Positions 35,690-47,015 of a stretch of 64,000 nucleotides of DNA are shown here, in pieces (the stretch's first letter is position 1; the number at the start of each line of letters is the position of its first letter). Position numbers and translations under genes: made by a program. Origin of the DNA: Macrotis lagotis (taxonomy: Eukaryota; Chordata; Mammalia; Peramelemorphia; Peramelidae); NCBI RefSeq assembly GCF_037893015.1, contig NC_133664.1, forward strand, positions 131,406,600 through 131,470,599, given 5' to 3'. The notes under the pieces are model-generated. The model was given only the letters and a program-made list of their open reading frames with translations, was not told the DNA's origin and did not search any database.

Positions 35690-35821
35690 TTTTTCCTTTT
35701 GTTGAGGTGATCTGGGTTAAATGACTTGCCCAGGGTCATATGACTGATGTCAAATATCTGAGGTCGAATTTGAATTCAGATCTTTCTGGTGCTTTCTCCA
35801 CTGTGCCACCACCTAGCAGTC
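35690..35821 (-). mobile_element. tRNA-derived SINE, degraded
   Basis: AAATGACTTGCCCAGGGTCATATG, GAGGTCGAATTTGAATTCAG and CCACTGTGCCACCACCTAGCAG. Confidence 0.75.
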
Positions 35822-36209
35822 CAAAGAAACTTGTTAGTATACTTCTGACATAATTAAATAAAATGCCTTTAGTTACTGCTAGGGAGTTATGAGTATCTCA
35901 TTTTGTTCCAATAGTGAACCATCAGTGTGCTAGCCTGTCCTCCAATATGGCCCTTACTCAGAGTACTCTTATAATTTCACTGAAGAAAGAATTCCAATAA
36001 TATCTCCTCAGTCATAATCTGTTTCAATCTAAGAACACACAATCTAATCACCACAACTATCACTATAAGTATCTCATTTGTGAAAGTCTGCTCATATTCT
36101 TTTTCTCTTTTATCTTGAATATTCCCATCTTCTGCCTAGAGAATGCTGCTTTTTCTTAGACTTTCACCAGATTTTTCCATTCTCTAAGGAATTTTCTGGG
36201 GTGGCAATG

Positions 36210-36390
36210 AGTCATAGATTTGAAGGTTAAAGAGACTCTCAGGGGGCACCTAGTTCAGTCCTTAATTTCATAGTTGGTGCCTAAGAGACTAGTCTCATCA
36301 AAGTTCTTATTGGTAGTAAGTGGCAGAGCCAATATTAAAATCCATGTTCTCTTTTTCTAAATTCAACATTCTTTCCATTGCACCATAGTT
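36210..36390 (-). mobile_element. MIR-like SINE
   Basis: GGCACCTAGTTCAGTCC, GTAGTAAGTGGCAGAGCC and TTCTTTCCATTGCACCATAG fit the MIR consensus on the minus strand. Confidence 0.5.
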
Positions 36391-36608
36391 TCCTTATTGA
36401 TCACTGACTGGTAGGAAAGGATGTAGCTAAAAAATCCTTAGGTAAAACTACATACCAAAAATTTCCAATGTATGCCTAAACTATTCAATGATCCTGCCTT
36501 TTTATCTGAGCATTAATGACAGTGATGTATTCTGTACAGGTCTAACAGTTTCTGGACAAAGTTGTTAAAAAAAATTCTCAATCTTTCTGCAGCTTTCAAG
36601 ACATTTTG

Positions 36609-36756
36609 TGTTTTAGTTTTTGCAAGGCAAATGGAGTTAAGTGGCTTGCCCAAGGCCACACAGATAGGTAGTATTAAGTGTCTGAGACCAGATTTGAACC
36701 CAGGTACTCCTGACTCCAGGGACGGTGCTTTATCCACTGCGCCACCTAGCAGCCCC
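36609..36756 (-). mobile_element. Young tRNA-derived SINE with short target duplication
   Basis: Body GTTTTTGCAAGGCAAATGG ... TATCCACTGCGCCACCTAGC. Flanked by GACATTTT at 36600-36607 and 36757-36764. Confidence 0.88.
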
Positions 36757-36854
36757 GACATTTTATTTTTTTTTTTGTCAAATGTTGACTTAAAAAGCAT
36801 AGGATTTGATTTTTCTTTTAAACCTCAGTGCCCAGGCATACTTTGAATGCATAA

Positions 36855-37080
36855 TTTTTAATTTAATAGTATTTTATTTTTTCCCTATTAAATGTAATAA
36901 TAATTTTCAGCATTAATTTTTTTGTAAGATTGATTTCTAAAGTTTTCTCCTTCCCTCCTTTTCCTCCCTTATCTCAAGACAGCAAGTAATTATGTTATGA
37001 AAGAAGAATCAGAACAAAGGGGGAAAAAATTACAAGAGAAAAAAGAATGAATGCATATCTGTCAATGTTAAGAGATATAA
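36855..37080. repeat. Interspersed repeat, family not identified
   Basis: Shares its T-rich start with 29990-30140; contains TCTCCTTCCCTCCTTTTCC and CAAGACAGCAAGTAATTATG. Related pieces may continue at 37850-38040. Confidence 0.35.
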
Positions 37081-37849
37081 CTTTCATCATAGTCAGAAAA
37101 CTGACTCAAGTTCATCTAGTCCAATTTCTGAACACATCGACCTCTGGAACTATTATTTTTGTTCCTCTGAAAGTTGACTGAGGCATCTATGCAGTGAGTG
37201 GCATTCTCCTGGCTTGAGCAATCCAAAAACTGCTTAGTACCATACTCCAAACTGCAATTGTTGTTTTATTTTTTGTATTGTATTTATTTTCTTTTCTTCT
37301 TCTCTCCTCAAAACCCCCAATAAAAAAAAGATGTTGAAAAGGAGATGGTATTCTCCTATAGTTACCTACTGTCTCCAGAGTGTTATATATTTTCTTTAAT
37401 AGAGAATTTGCTCCAGATTTAAAAACTACAAAATGATAGACCCACAAAATATAAGCACTTTGAGATGGGGTGAAATAGAGGTAAACTCTTAAAAAATTAT
37501 TCATAAATGGAGATCCTGAAAATTCTCTTAATCATTTGTTATCAGAGAGTGCCAAGTGGGTCTCCAGTGTATGCTTGAGGCTGGGGTGTGTTGCCGCATT
37601 CCTCCATAAAACAACCTTTCCACTAAGCTGTTACACATCCCTCCCATCTTAGAGCTTTCTGGATATCCTTATCCTTGGAATTAGTTACTAGGATTTGAGG
37701 AAGATAATATCATTTACAGCCTCAACTAATTCAGCAATCAATTTTGCAGGTTTGATTCTTCTATAGTTGGACCTAAGATTACTTAGTTCTCCAGGAACAA
37801 AATTTTAAAATGCAACTGTTTTATTTTTGTATTGTTTTTATTTTCTTTT

Positions 37850-38040
37850 CTCCTCTCCTCAAACTTTCATTAAAAAAATACTCTTGAAGCAAATATGAAT
37901 AGTGAAGCAAAGTCACAGGCCTATACCAGTCATCATTTTTCACTCATTCTCAAATCTATCACCCCTCTGTTAGGAGATGAGTAGCACTGATTTTCTGGAA
38001 TTGTGTTTGTTCATAATCTTGATCAATTCTGAACTTAACA
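37850..38040. repeat. Interspersed repeat copy A (unnamed family)
   Basis: 'tcacccctctgttaggagatgagtagcactgattttctggaattgtgtttgttcat' aligns with 38745-38820, giving two diverged copies of one family 0.9 kb apart. Confidence 0.5.
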
Positions 38041-38206
38041 AATATCAAATAAAGTGGATATTTCCATATGCATAATAAAACAGGACAAGAAGGTTATACA
38101 TAAAGCTGTAGATAACTATTATATATAACTATTTATATAACTTTTTCTTTTTATATGTAAAGTTATTTTAAAAAATATTTTATGCAATGTAATAAAACAA
38201 TATATT

Positions 38207-38470
38207 TAGGCAACAAGGTGGTGCAATGAATTGTTAGGTCTGGAGTCAGAAGGACCTGGCACTCTAGAATCAGGAGGACCTGAGTTCAAATGTGACCTCA
38301 GATACTCACTAGCTGTGTGATGCTGGACAAGTCACTTAACCCTGTTTGCCTTAGGGTTAAATCTGTAAAATGAGCTTGAGAAGGAAATGGTAAACTGTTC
38401 CAGTATCTTTGCCATAAAATCTCCCGATGGGATCCTGAAGAGTTGGCTATGACAAATTGACTGAACAGCA
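38207..38470 (+). mobile_element. MAR1-like SINE, near full length
   Basis: GGCAACAAGGTGGTGCAATG head, GAGGACCTGAGTTCAAATG, CACTAGCTGTGTGATGC, AAATGAGCTTGAGAAGGAAATGG, CAGTATCTTTGCC and GAAGAGTTGGCTATGAC tail. The head holds a partial duplication of the GGAGTCAGAAGGACCTG segment. Confidence 0.8.
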
Positions 38471-38669
38471 AAAAATAATATCTATTTTTCATCAAATAGT
38501 TTTCAATTTTGGACTGCTTAGTTGTTCCTTCTTGTGCTCTTATCTGCATTAAAAATAGATTCTTTAATGACCCTCTTTCTCCCCTTCCCTTTATTTATCC
38601 CTATTGCCACTAGACTTCCCCTCTCCATTCTCACTGGAAATAATATAAAAAGACAAAACCGTTGTTAAA

Positions 38670-38945
38670 AAAAAATAATGTGTTGTTATTCAAAATGAAT
38701 TCCCACATTGGCTATATCAAAAAATGCATGTCTATTTTGTCACCTTGAGTCCATCATCTTTCTGTCAAGAGATAGGTAACATTCTTAATCATCAGTCCTC
38801 TGGATTTGAAAGTGGTCATTGTATTGACATCTTTGAAAGTTTTTTCTTTTATAATGCTATTGTTATAGAAATTGTTCTTTTGATTCTAATCATTTTATTT
38901 CTGCATCAGTTCCAAGTGTTCCTAAGACTTTATTTATGCTGAATA
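38670..38945. repeat. Interspersed repeat copy B (unnamed family)
   Basis: 'ctgtcaagagataggtaacattcttaatcatcagtcctctggatttgaaagtggtcattgtattgac' parallels copy A at 37965-38030. A common marsupial repeat whose class I cannot give. Confidence 0.5.
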
Positions 38946-38949
38946 TAAC

Positions 38950-40300
38950 AGGGGAACTACTTCTGCTCTTCTATACTGTACTTATATTCACATTTCCTGG
39001 TTTCATGTTAAGGAAAATCAAGAGGCATCAATGCTGTTTTCCCACATGACCCTCATTACACCTTCTCAAAGACTATTTCTGGCATCTTATTTTAGGAAAG
39101 AAGATGCAAAGGAATCTTTCAGATACTTCATCATTAAAATGAATAAAATGTGTGAGGATGAAAATACCTATTTGGAAGCATAGCCTAAAACAGATGTCTC
39201 ACAACCTATGCATTTTAGAAACATAATCCCTTTTCCCATTGAGCTTTCAATTCTTTAATTAAATTCAGTTGCCTTGTTAATGTACTGTTGACATTAACTT
39301 GTATCTAATATACACAAGACTGAGGAATACATATATGTTAATCTAAGACAGCTGTTAGTAAAATTACTACAATATGGCTAATGCTTCTTTTAACCCTTAT
39401 TTTCTTCTCTTTAAATATGATTTGTATCTGTAAATACTTATTAGTAATAAAACTAAAGACAGTTTCATGATATAAAAAGTGAATTTTGCTGCTAATGTCA
39501 GAGTTGCATTTGATAGTGGTAAGAAAAAAACTAAGAAAAATAATTTTAGAGTAAATTTGTGTCTAGAAGATGGCATGCTAGGTAGGCAATCTTTCTTGCC
39601 TGGCACACTAGCCTCTAATGGATGCTCAGCAGCTGCCCTGTCTGTCATCACTTAGGTCTTTCTTCTTCTTCCCTCTATTTCTGGAGTCAAGGCCAACCTT
39701 GGAATACCCTTTTCCCACACCCTTTGAGTTTACTGATGCTGGTCAAAATCTTACAATTAAAGATTCATTAATTTGTTTTCTCTTAAAATAAAAATATCTT
39801 CGGGCACTTAAAATCTATTTATAACTTAGACCTCAGCTTCAATGAATTAATCAACTTCTTTGGGAACAGCAGGTTTTAATAGAAGTTGGAGTAGAGAGAA
39901 TCTTAAGGCACTGGTGCCCAGAGGAAAACCAACCACAATTCAATTCACAAACATTTAGTTAAGTTCCTAATATTCTCTAGCTAGTAGTCCAGACTGCTCG
40001 GATCCTCTCTAACTTATTGATAGGGCTAAGTATCAAAAGACTCAATCGACCAAGTGATAAGGGCTCCTTTTCTCTCCAAACATTTTTCCTATTCTGCCTG
40101 AAATCTTTCCCCTTTTTCATAACCATGAGAAGCCAGGATGCTTAGTTTATTTGAACCCTTAAGACCTCTCTCCTTTTCAGTAATTTCAGACAGGCCCCAC
40201 AGATCCCAAGTCTATTCAGACTACTTGGATGAATAAGGAGTCACTTCATTTATAAATAAATTTATAAGAATTAAAAAAAAAACATGTCTCTTTATCCATA
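38950..40300. other. No recognisable gene or repeat
   Basis: AT-rich intergenic DNA with only short frames. Confidence 0.45.
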
Positions 40301-40349
40301 GGTTTAACATAATGCTTGGGACATAGCAATCTCTTAATCAATGCATTTC

Positions 40350-40560
40350 TAATCATTTCATTTATTATATACAAGGTACCATGGTAGGGCTTATGCATAA
40401 AAGAAAGGAGTAAGAAAGTTTCCTCAATGGATTTATGTTGTAGGGGGAGAGATTTACAACAGGTACAGAAATAATAAGATCATAACATCATTTAAGAGTA
40501 CACTAACAAGTGACAGAGGATCAGGAATGGCTTCCTGTAGGAGGTGGTACCTGAACTGGT
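40350..40560. repeat. Old interspersed repeat, family not identified
   Basis: 'tatatacaaggtaccatggtagggcttatgcataaaagaaaggagtaagaaagtttcctcaatggatttatgttgtagggggagag' resembles the family at 58790-58930. Confidence 0.4.
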
Positions 40561-40569
40561 TCTTTTTTT

Positions 40570-40724
40570 CCCTTTTGGGGGGGGGGGGGGTTTGCAAGAC
40601 AATGGGGTTAAGTGACTTGCCCAAGGCCACATAGCTAGGTAATTAAGTGTCTGAGATCGGATCTGAATTCAGGTAACTCCAGGGCCGGTGCTCTATTCAC
40701 TGCCCCACCTGCCCCACCCCCCCA
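40570..40724 (-). mobile_element. tRNA-derived SINE with G-run tail
   Basis: GCAAGACAATGGGGTTAAGTG, CAAGGCCACATAGCTAGG and CTCTATTCACTGCCCCACC. A run of 14 Gs (40577-40590) sits where the A-tail junction would be. Confidence 0.8.
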
Positions 40725-40809
40725 ATGGTTTTTAAAGGAAATTGGGGAAGTCAAAGAGTGGGGTTAAAAAGGTATGAAAGAAAATAAAAGAAGCATAAAA
40801 GATAATATC

Positions 40810-40990
40810 AAAATCTTAGAATTTTAGGACTGGAAAGGACCTTAGAAATCATCTACTCTAACCATCATCATTTAAGAGTTGATGAGTCCAAGGTCCAAAC
40901 AAATTAATTGATTCATCTCAAGTCACAAAGGTAGATGGTAGTGACAGAACTAGGACCTGGTTATCCTACTGTCTAGTCTGACCTCCTCAG
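40810..40990 (-). mobile_element. MIR-like SINE
   Basis: GGACTGGAAAGGACCTTAGAAATC, CAAGTCACAAAGGTAGATGG and CTAGGACCTGG follow a MIR copy on the minus strand. Confidence 0.5.
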
Positions 40991-40999
40991 GGTTATTTC

Positions 41000-42515
41000 C
41001 ATCACAACTTTTTGTTATCTCTAATGTTGACTGTCATCTTGTGCTCTCCATCACTTATCCCTTCTGAAGAGTGCTCATGAAAGGTGCAAGTAGCCATCAA
41101 GTTCTCCAATCAAATTTTTTTCATCTCAGCATTCAATACTAAATTTAGAGAGGAGTATTATGAACTGGGCTTACATAGAGCTTATGGAAGCTCATTTAAA
41201 CATAATAAATAGCCCCTAAGAAATGTCAAATTAGGAAATTCGATAGATAATCAATTCTCAAAAGTTCTCCTGTGAAGATTATAGAAATTCTCATGGATTC
41301 TCAATATTATCGAAGTTAATAGTTAATAGTAGTCTCTCCTTAAAGGGGCTCAATAATGCTTCCACCGTCCCTTCACTAGTTGCCCAACCATTACAACTCC
41401 TGTGGTGAAGAGTTAGACATTAAGTCCATGAACCAGAGGAAAGAAGGTTGTGACTAAGATTGCAAAAGGGAAAAGGAAGGAAGAGAAAAGGAATACTCTT
41501 TTATCCCTATTTTCTTTTAATTTTTTCTTGTGAATTCATAGACATTAAAAACAAACATGTCCACATACAGAGAACAGAAAAAGTCTTGCAAATGACCTAC
41601 AAATATCCATTATATATGCTTAAAAGTGTATGTTAAATTTAATACAGTGCTTCTTAACAGTTTATTTCAGTCCCCCTTTGAACTTTATTTTGATCTCTTA
41701 CATGCCATTTTTAGTGTTTTTGATATACATTTTTAAAAATGATGAACTTAGGTATCAGCAAACAAGATCATTTTCATAGTTATCTCCCACTGTAACATCC
41801 CTGAATAAGGCTCTTGTCTTTTTAACCCTTGCATTGTAATAGCTTCATGACTGGTTATCTTGTTTCTGCTCTATCCTCTCTCCTTTCCAATACATCTTCC
41901 TAACCACTATATCTTATTGATGTTAGATTATGAACTTTTCATTCCTGTGATAAAATGTTTTCAGTTGTTCTTAATTGTTTATTGGATAAAGTCTGAATTC
42001 TTGATCTTAACATTAAAGGTTCTACACAATCTGGTTTTTCAACTTACCTGTGTAACTTTACTTCATACTATTTCACCCATGACATAGTGGATAACAAGCT
42101 AACCTCAGAGCCTGGAAGACTGGAGTTCAAGTTTTGTCCCAGACACCTACAGGCTGGTTAATCCTGCATAATTTAACTTTTTAGTTTCCAGGCAACGTTT
42201 ACGATTTTAAATTGCAGGGAAATCATGAACTGCATTTATAAAGGGAGTTTCCTCTCGGCATTTTACTACATTAATAAAATCTAGTTTCTACTCATATGAT
42301 TTTTCAAACTTAGGACCAATAGTAATTTAGAATTTATTGTAATATGTGGTATGAAATCCTGGTTTAACCTATTTTCTTCCCTATCATTTTTACAGTTCTT
42401 TCATCTGTTTTTCTTGAATGGTGAGGCTTTATTCTAGTAGTTTAGGCTTTGCTTTTTTTTTTTTACTACATCTTTTTGCTTCTGATGAAAAGCTTCATCA
42501 TTTAGCTCTTCTACT
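41000..42515. other. No recognisable gene; L2-like wording at 41870-42070
   Basis: CTTTCCAATACATCTTCC, GTCTGAATTCTTGATC and TTCTACACAATCTGG near 41880-42030 resemble an L2 fragment on plus. The rest is unassigned AT-rich DNA. Confidence 0.4.
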
Positions 42516-42519
42516 TTTT

Positions 42520-42915
42520 TTCGTTGTTGTTCAGTCATTTCAATTGTGTTTGATTTAAGTCTTCATTTGGAGCTTTTTAAAAAAAATACTTATTTAAAGC
42601 AATAGGGTTAAGTGACATACCTAAGGTCACATAGCTAGGTAATTATTACATATCTGAGGCCAAATTTGAACTCCTGACTCCAGGACTGGTGCTCTTTCCA
42701 CTGTCACCTAGTTGCTCCATTGGGAGCTTTTTTTTGGCAAAGATATTGGAGTAGTTTGCCATTTTCTTCTCCAGCTCATTTTTACAGATGAGGGAAATGA
42801 GGTAAAGAGGGTTAAGGGATTAACCTAGTCAGTATGTGTCTGAGACCAGACATGGACTTGAGCCTTTCTGACTCCAGCTCTGGTATTCTATCCATTGCAC
42901 CATCTAGCAGCCAAT
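42520..42915 (-). mobile_element. MAR1-like SINE split by a younger SINE
   Basis: On plus: TTGTTGTTCAGTCATTTCAATTGTG (42521-42545), then after the insertion GGCAAAGATATTGGAGTAG, TTACAGATGAGGGAAATGAGG and CTATCCATTGCACCATCTAGC. The two halves are 42520-42577 and 42719-42915. Confidence 0.8.
42578..42718 (-). mobile_element. Young tRNA-derived SINE nested in a MAR1-like SINE
   Basis: Flanked by ATTTGGAGCTTTTT (42564-42577) and ATTGGGAGCTTTTT (from 42719), a target duplication taken from the host SINE. Body AAAGCAATAGGGTTAAGTG ... CACTGTCACCTAGTTGC. Confidence 0.9.
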
Positions 42916-43640
42916 TTTCTGTTTCTTAACTAGCCCCAAATAATTTTGATGATTACTGCTTTATAGTCTAGTTTGAGATCTGGTTCTGCTGGTTCCTTTC
43001 TTTATTGCCACTCTGCCCCAGCTCCCCCCCCCCACCCCAGTTACTCTATTCTCCCCTCCCTCATAATTTTTCTTGAGATTTTTGACCTTTTGTTCCCTTA
43101 GGAGACTTTTGTTTTTATTTAACCAGTTCTATAAAATAATCTTTTTTTTAAAAAAATAATCTTTTGATAGTTATAAATGACTTGAAAAAGTAAATTAATT
43201 TGGGGATTCATGTTTCTCCAATTACTTAAGTTGTGGTAATTGTTTTATTTTTATAAAATCATATTTTGTAGTATATTCATATAATTCTTCTTGGTAGGTG
43301 GATCCCTAGATATTTTATGTGTTCTGGAGTTATTTGAATGGAATTTCACTTTTTGTTCTGTGTTCTTTGGTAATATTAGGGAAAGCTTATGATTTATGCA
43401 AGCTTATTTTATTTCCTGCTAGTTTGCTGAAGTTATTGTTTCAATTATTTTTTCAGTTGAATAGAGTTCTCAGAATAATTTCATCTGCAAAAAATGACCA
43501 TTCTGTTTCTTCTTTGTGCTTATTCCCTGTTTTTCATTTTCTTATTCCTATTCCTAGCATTTCTAGAACTATATAAAATAATAGTGTTGTTAAAAGATTG
43601 ATTATATTCTCTAGTGACTTTGCAGTAATTTCTGTATCTA
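42914..43640 (-). mobile_element. L1 ORF2 fragment
   Basis: Shares blocks and their order with the L1 at 24890-25570: TTTTGATGATTACTGCTTTATAG, then TTCTGGAGTTATTTGAATGG, TTTGGTAATATTAGGGAAAG and TTCATCTGCAAAAAATGA. It is a degraded piece of reverse-transcriptase/C-terminal ORF2 on the minus strand. Open frames here are short and broken. Confidence 0.6.
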
Positions 43641-43644
43641 AGGA

Positions 43645-44095
43645 GATAGATGTCTTATCAGAACCTCTTTTAGTTACTATTCTACAGATGAGAGTTATCT
43701 TCTAAGCAGGAAAAATTCTTTGATGTTCGTGTCCATTATATTTAGTATTATAAATTTTGAATTTGTTTTCAGTGTGGTGGCTCCTCTAGACCAGTCACTG
43801 TCATTTCTAGGACACTTAATAAATGTCTAGTGATTTGAATCTCCTAAGTGAGACATTCAAAGAGTTTCTCAGATATAACATTATCTCGTTTTGTCCCTAG
43901 TTGTCAGACATCTCAAAGTTCATTCTTGTATTTGCCCAGATGAGCACCTGAAACACCCCAGGATTCATAAATTTCTAAGCTAAAGAGAGGCTTGGGGTCC
44001 ATGGTGTGGAATTTGTCCACCTCAGCTCAACCTCTTTTTGGAGTTTTAGAGGGAGCATTTCAGTGACAAGCTAGGTGTCAGAAGCCAGTGTATTT
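43645..44095. other. No recognisable gene or repeat
   Basis: Intergenic; 'gtcactgtcatttctaggacacttaataaatgtctagtg' hints at an old LINE end but is too short to call. Confidence 0.4.
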
Positions 44096-44100
44096 ATTTA

Positions 44101-44228
44101 AGGTGTTCCAAAAGTCTAAATGAAGTTTTAATCCATAATTTAAAGTTATATAGCCATAAAAGTTATTATTGCCATAGAGTCATAAAGTGATTATGGCTTA
44201 AAACCAGTTAGATTTTTGGGACATTCTG
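44101..44228. mobile_element. Palindromic mariner-like MITE
   Basis: Imperfect terminal inverted repeats of about 45 bp: the left arm begins GGTGTTCCAAAAGTCTAAAT and contains GTTTTAATCCATAATTTAAAG; the right arm reversed reads GAATGTCCCAAAAATCTAAC and contains GTTTTAAGCCATAATCACTTTAT. Nothing but the two arms and a short spacer is present, so it cannot code for transposase. The C-C-A-A-A-A-R-T-C-T end motif suggests Tc1/mariner. Confidence 0.65.
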
Positions 44229-44522
44229 CATTTTATTTTACTTGATGCCACTTTATTGATCCTCAGTGAATTCATATATCCATTTGGTGTCCAGGTCAAC
44301 ATCATTTGAAAGAGGTTTCATAGTCTAAGGAATACATAATCCCAAAAAGACTATAATGGCTCTAAGAAGATAGACAAGATTTAACAGATATGTTGTCTAG
44401 CTGAGTTCTCTGATATCTATTCTTTTTTGTGAAATATAAGCCCGAGAAACATGAATATCTATCAGCACTGGATTGGTCTTGCTATCCATCTAAGATACTA
44501 CAAATAAAATTTCAAATGATAT

Positions 44523-44655
44523 CTCTTCCTTCCTTCCCTCCCTCCTTTCCTCCCTCCCTCCTTCCCTTCCTTTCCTTCCTTCCTTCCTTCCTTCCTTCCT
44601 TCCTTCCTTCCTTCCTTCCTTCCTTCCTTCCTTCCTTCCTTCCTTCCTTCCTTCC

Positions 44656-44703
<48 letters not shown>
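44523..44703. repeat. (TTCC)n followed by (CT)n microsatellite
   Basis: About 120 bp of TTCC repeats with CCCTCC interruptions at its start, then about 22 CT units (44660-44703). Confidence 0.98.
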
Positions 44704-44705
<2 letters not shown>

Positions 44706-45290
44706 TATTCTCCTTTTTTTTAAAATAGAGATACTCCAGGGTGTTTACCAATAACATGGTTCTGGAACTCTAATTTATGGAAACGAAGTCAGTTCTTGGC
44801 AGAAAAAGCTTGTGTTAAGGGTGGGGCCCATGGCATCTTAGCAACACCTCACTGCTTTTTCATCATTAACGTGAATACTGAAAGGGGTGCACCTTAGGGA
44901 CAAGTGTGAACAGAGACCCAATTTTCCCCAGTGGGTATGTAACTGTGGTAAAAACTGATGAGATATGACTGAATCTTTTTATAACTAAATCTAGTTTAGC
45001 TACAAGGACTTTGTTTCATTTTCTCCCCCTCAACCATAGTAGTCTTGATTAAATCAAATTTTTATTTGTGAGTACTTATGGAGAGGTAAACTTTGTATAA
45101 TTTCAGGCACCACCAATGATATAGATCCAAATAAAAAATGGACTCATAAAATATTTTTATGATGTTATAAAACTGGAGATGTGGTTTCTGTGCTGGTTAA
45201 AACATGGGCTTCATGTTACATTTAAGTAAAGATTTGAGGAAATAAAAATGTAATTTTAATTAACATGCCTGGTACTATATATCAGATTTA

Positions 45291-45293
<3 letters not shown>

Positions 45294-45330
<37 letters not shown>
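45294..45330. repeat. (AC)n microsatellite
   Basis: About 18 AC units. Confidence 0.95.
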
Positions 45331-45333
<3 letters not shown>

Positions 45334-45639
45334 TTCTCTAGTAAGTTTAACAGTTACAGACAATAAAGAAATTTTAATATTATCAGTGTAACTAAAGAGC
45401 TATAAGGACCTTCAAGTCTATGTTTGTGTGCAGACCTGAGATGTCTGGCACTTTACAGCTCAAACATACACATGGTTAAATAAAATTTTCATTTCTCAAT
45501 TGGTATTTTTTTGCTTCCATTATGTATGAAAATTCCTCCTAGACCAAGAAAGAAAAAGTATATTAATTAAGTAAATTACACATTAGCCTCTAGATAAAAA
45601 TGAATGAACCTCTAGGTAAAAAAATTCTGAATATCATTT

Positions 45640-46135
45640 AACTGGATGGAAACATCTATCCTATTTATCCCTTTCATCCCATATTATCTCTACTCCAAGT
45701 TCAGTCTATCATTGCCTCTATTTTTTTTTATCATTGCCTCTTATATAGATCACCAAAATAACTTTCAAATTGATCTGTCTCTAATCTCTCTGTTCACCAA
45801 TTAATTCTCCATCCAACTGCTAAATTAATATTCCTAAAACGTAGTTCTGACTAGGTTACTCCTTTGCTCATGAAGTTTTACTGGTTCCCTACTACCTTTA
45901 GGTTAAAGTACAAAATCCTCTAATTGAGATTTTTTTTTTTTAGGTTTTTGCAAGGCAATGAGATTAAGTGACTTGCCCAAGGTCACATAGCTAGGTCATT
46001 ATTAAGTATCTGAGGCTGGATTTGAATTCAGGTACTCCTGACTCCAGGGCCAGTGCTCTATGCATTGTGCCACCTAGCCGCCCCCCTAATCGAGATTTAA
46101 CACCCTTCACCATGTGCTTGAATCCTATATCTCTA
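45640..46135 (+). mobile_element. L2-like LINE fragment split by a SINE
   Basis: CAAGTTCAGTCTATCATTGCC, CCAACTGCTAAATTAATATTCC, CTGGTTCCCTACTACC and AGTACAAAATCCTC read as L2 ORF2/3' sequence on plus, continuing after the SINE with ACACCCTTCACCATGTGC. Confidence 0.5.
45933..46085 (-). mobile_element. Young tRNA-derived SINE with 13-bp target duplication
   Basis: Flanked by CTAATTGAGATTT (45920-45932) and CTAATCGAGATTT (46086-46098), one mismatch. Body AGGTTTTTGCAAGGCAATG ... CATTGTGCCACCTAGCCGCC. Confidence 0.93.
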
Positions 46136-46143
46136 GGCTGATT

Positions 46144-46172
46144 ATTTATTATTATTATTATTATTATTATTT
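46144..46172. repeat. (TTA)n microsatellite
   Basis: About 9 TTA units. Confidence 0.85.
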
Positions 46173-46469
46173 ATTTTCAAGGGTTCTTAAACTTTTTTGG
46201 GTCATAGAACACTATGATAGTTTGGTGAAGCCAATGGAACTCTACTCATGGGCATAAAATAAAACACAAAGGATTACAAAAGGGAAAACACATAGAATCA
46301 TAAAAGGAAAATGATCATAGAAGTACATTTAGCAAATTATTTAAAAGACAGACAAGGTTTTGAACTCCCAGAATTAAAGCTCTTGCTCTAGTCAAACTAG
46401 CTGTACAAGGAATTATACAAAACATTCCATTCAGTCTTTAAAGTCGAGAATCTCCAGAGATTTAATGAA

Positions 46470-47015
46470 AAAAAAAGTGCAAAAGAAGGTGGCAACCCTA
46501 CCAGATCAAAATTATATTATAAAGCATCAGCCATAAAAACTGTCTAGTATTGGGTCAGAAATAGAGTGGTAGATCAATAGAATAGACTAGGTACAATAGC
46601 AGGAAATGATTATAGTAATCTTCTGTTTGATAAACCCAAACAGTCCAAGCTATTGGAATAAAAACTTTTTCTTTGATAAAAACTGTTGGGAAGGGGCAGC
46701 TAGGTGGCATAGTGGATAAAGCAGCAGCCCTGGAGTCAGGAGTACCTGGGTTCAAATCTGGTCTCAGACACTTAATTACCTAGCTGTGTGGCCTTGGGCA
46801 AGCCACTTAACCCTGTTTGCCTTGCAAAAACCTAAAAAAAAAAACTGTTGGGAAAATTGGAAGTTAGTATGGAAGAAACTTAGATTAGACCAACACCTCA
46901 CACCCTATACCAAGATAAGATCAAAATGAATACAGGATCTAGACATGTAAAACAATATTATAAGCAAACTTGAAGATCAAGGAATAGTTTACTTGTCAGA
47001 TCTATGGAAAGGGTT
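46470..47015 (+). mobile_element. L1 ORF2 C-terminal fragment, split by a SINE
   Basis: Plus-strand L1 sequence (CAACCCTACCAGATCAAAAT, GGGTCAGAAATAGAGTGGTAG, AATGAATACAGGATCTAGAC) corresponding to the ORF2 C-terminus. It is interrupted at 46693-46839 by a young SINE. It ends abruptly near 47015. Confidence 0.65.
46693..46839 (+). mobile_element. Young tRNA-derived SINE inside L1 ORF2 with perfect 15-bp target duplication
   Basis: Flanked by AAAAACTGTTGGGAA at 46678-46692 and 46840-46854, identical. Full SINE with GGGGCAGCTAGGTGGCATAG head, ACTTAATTACCTAGCTGTG and CTTGCAAAAACCTAAAAAA tail. Among the best preserved copies here. Confidence 0.95.

Noticed and set aside
44429..44757. Ser/Pro/Leu-rich and Glu/Arg/Gly-rich frames
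   Set aside because: Direct translations of the TTCC and CT microsatellite.
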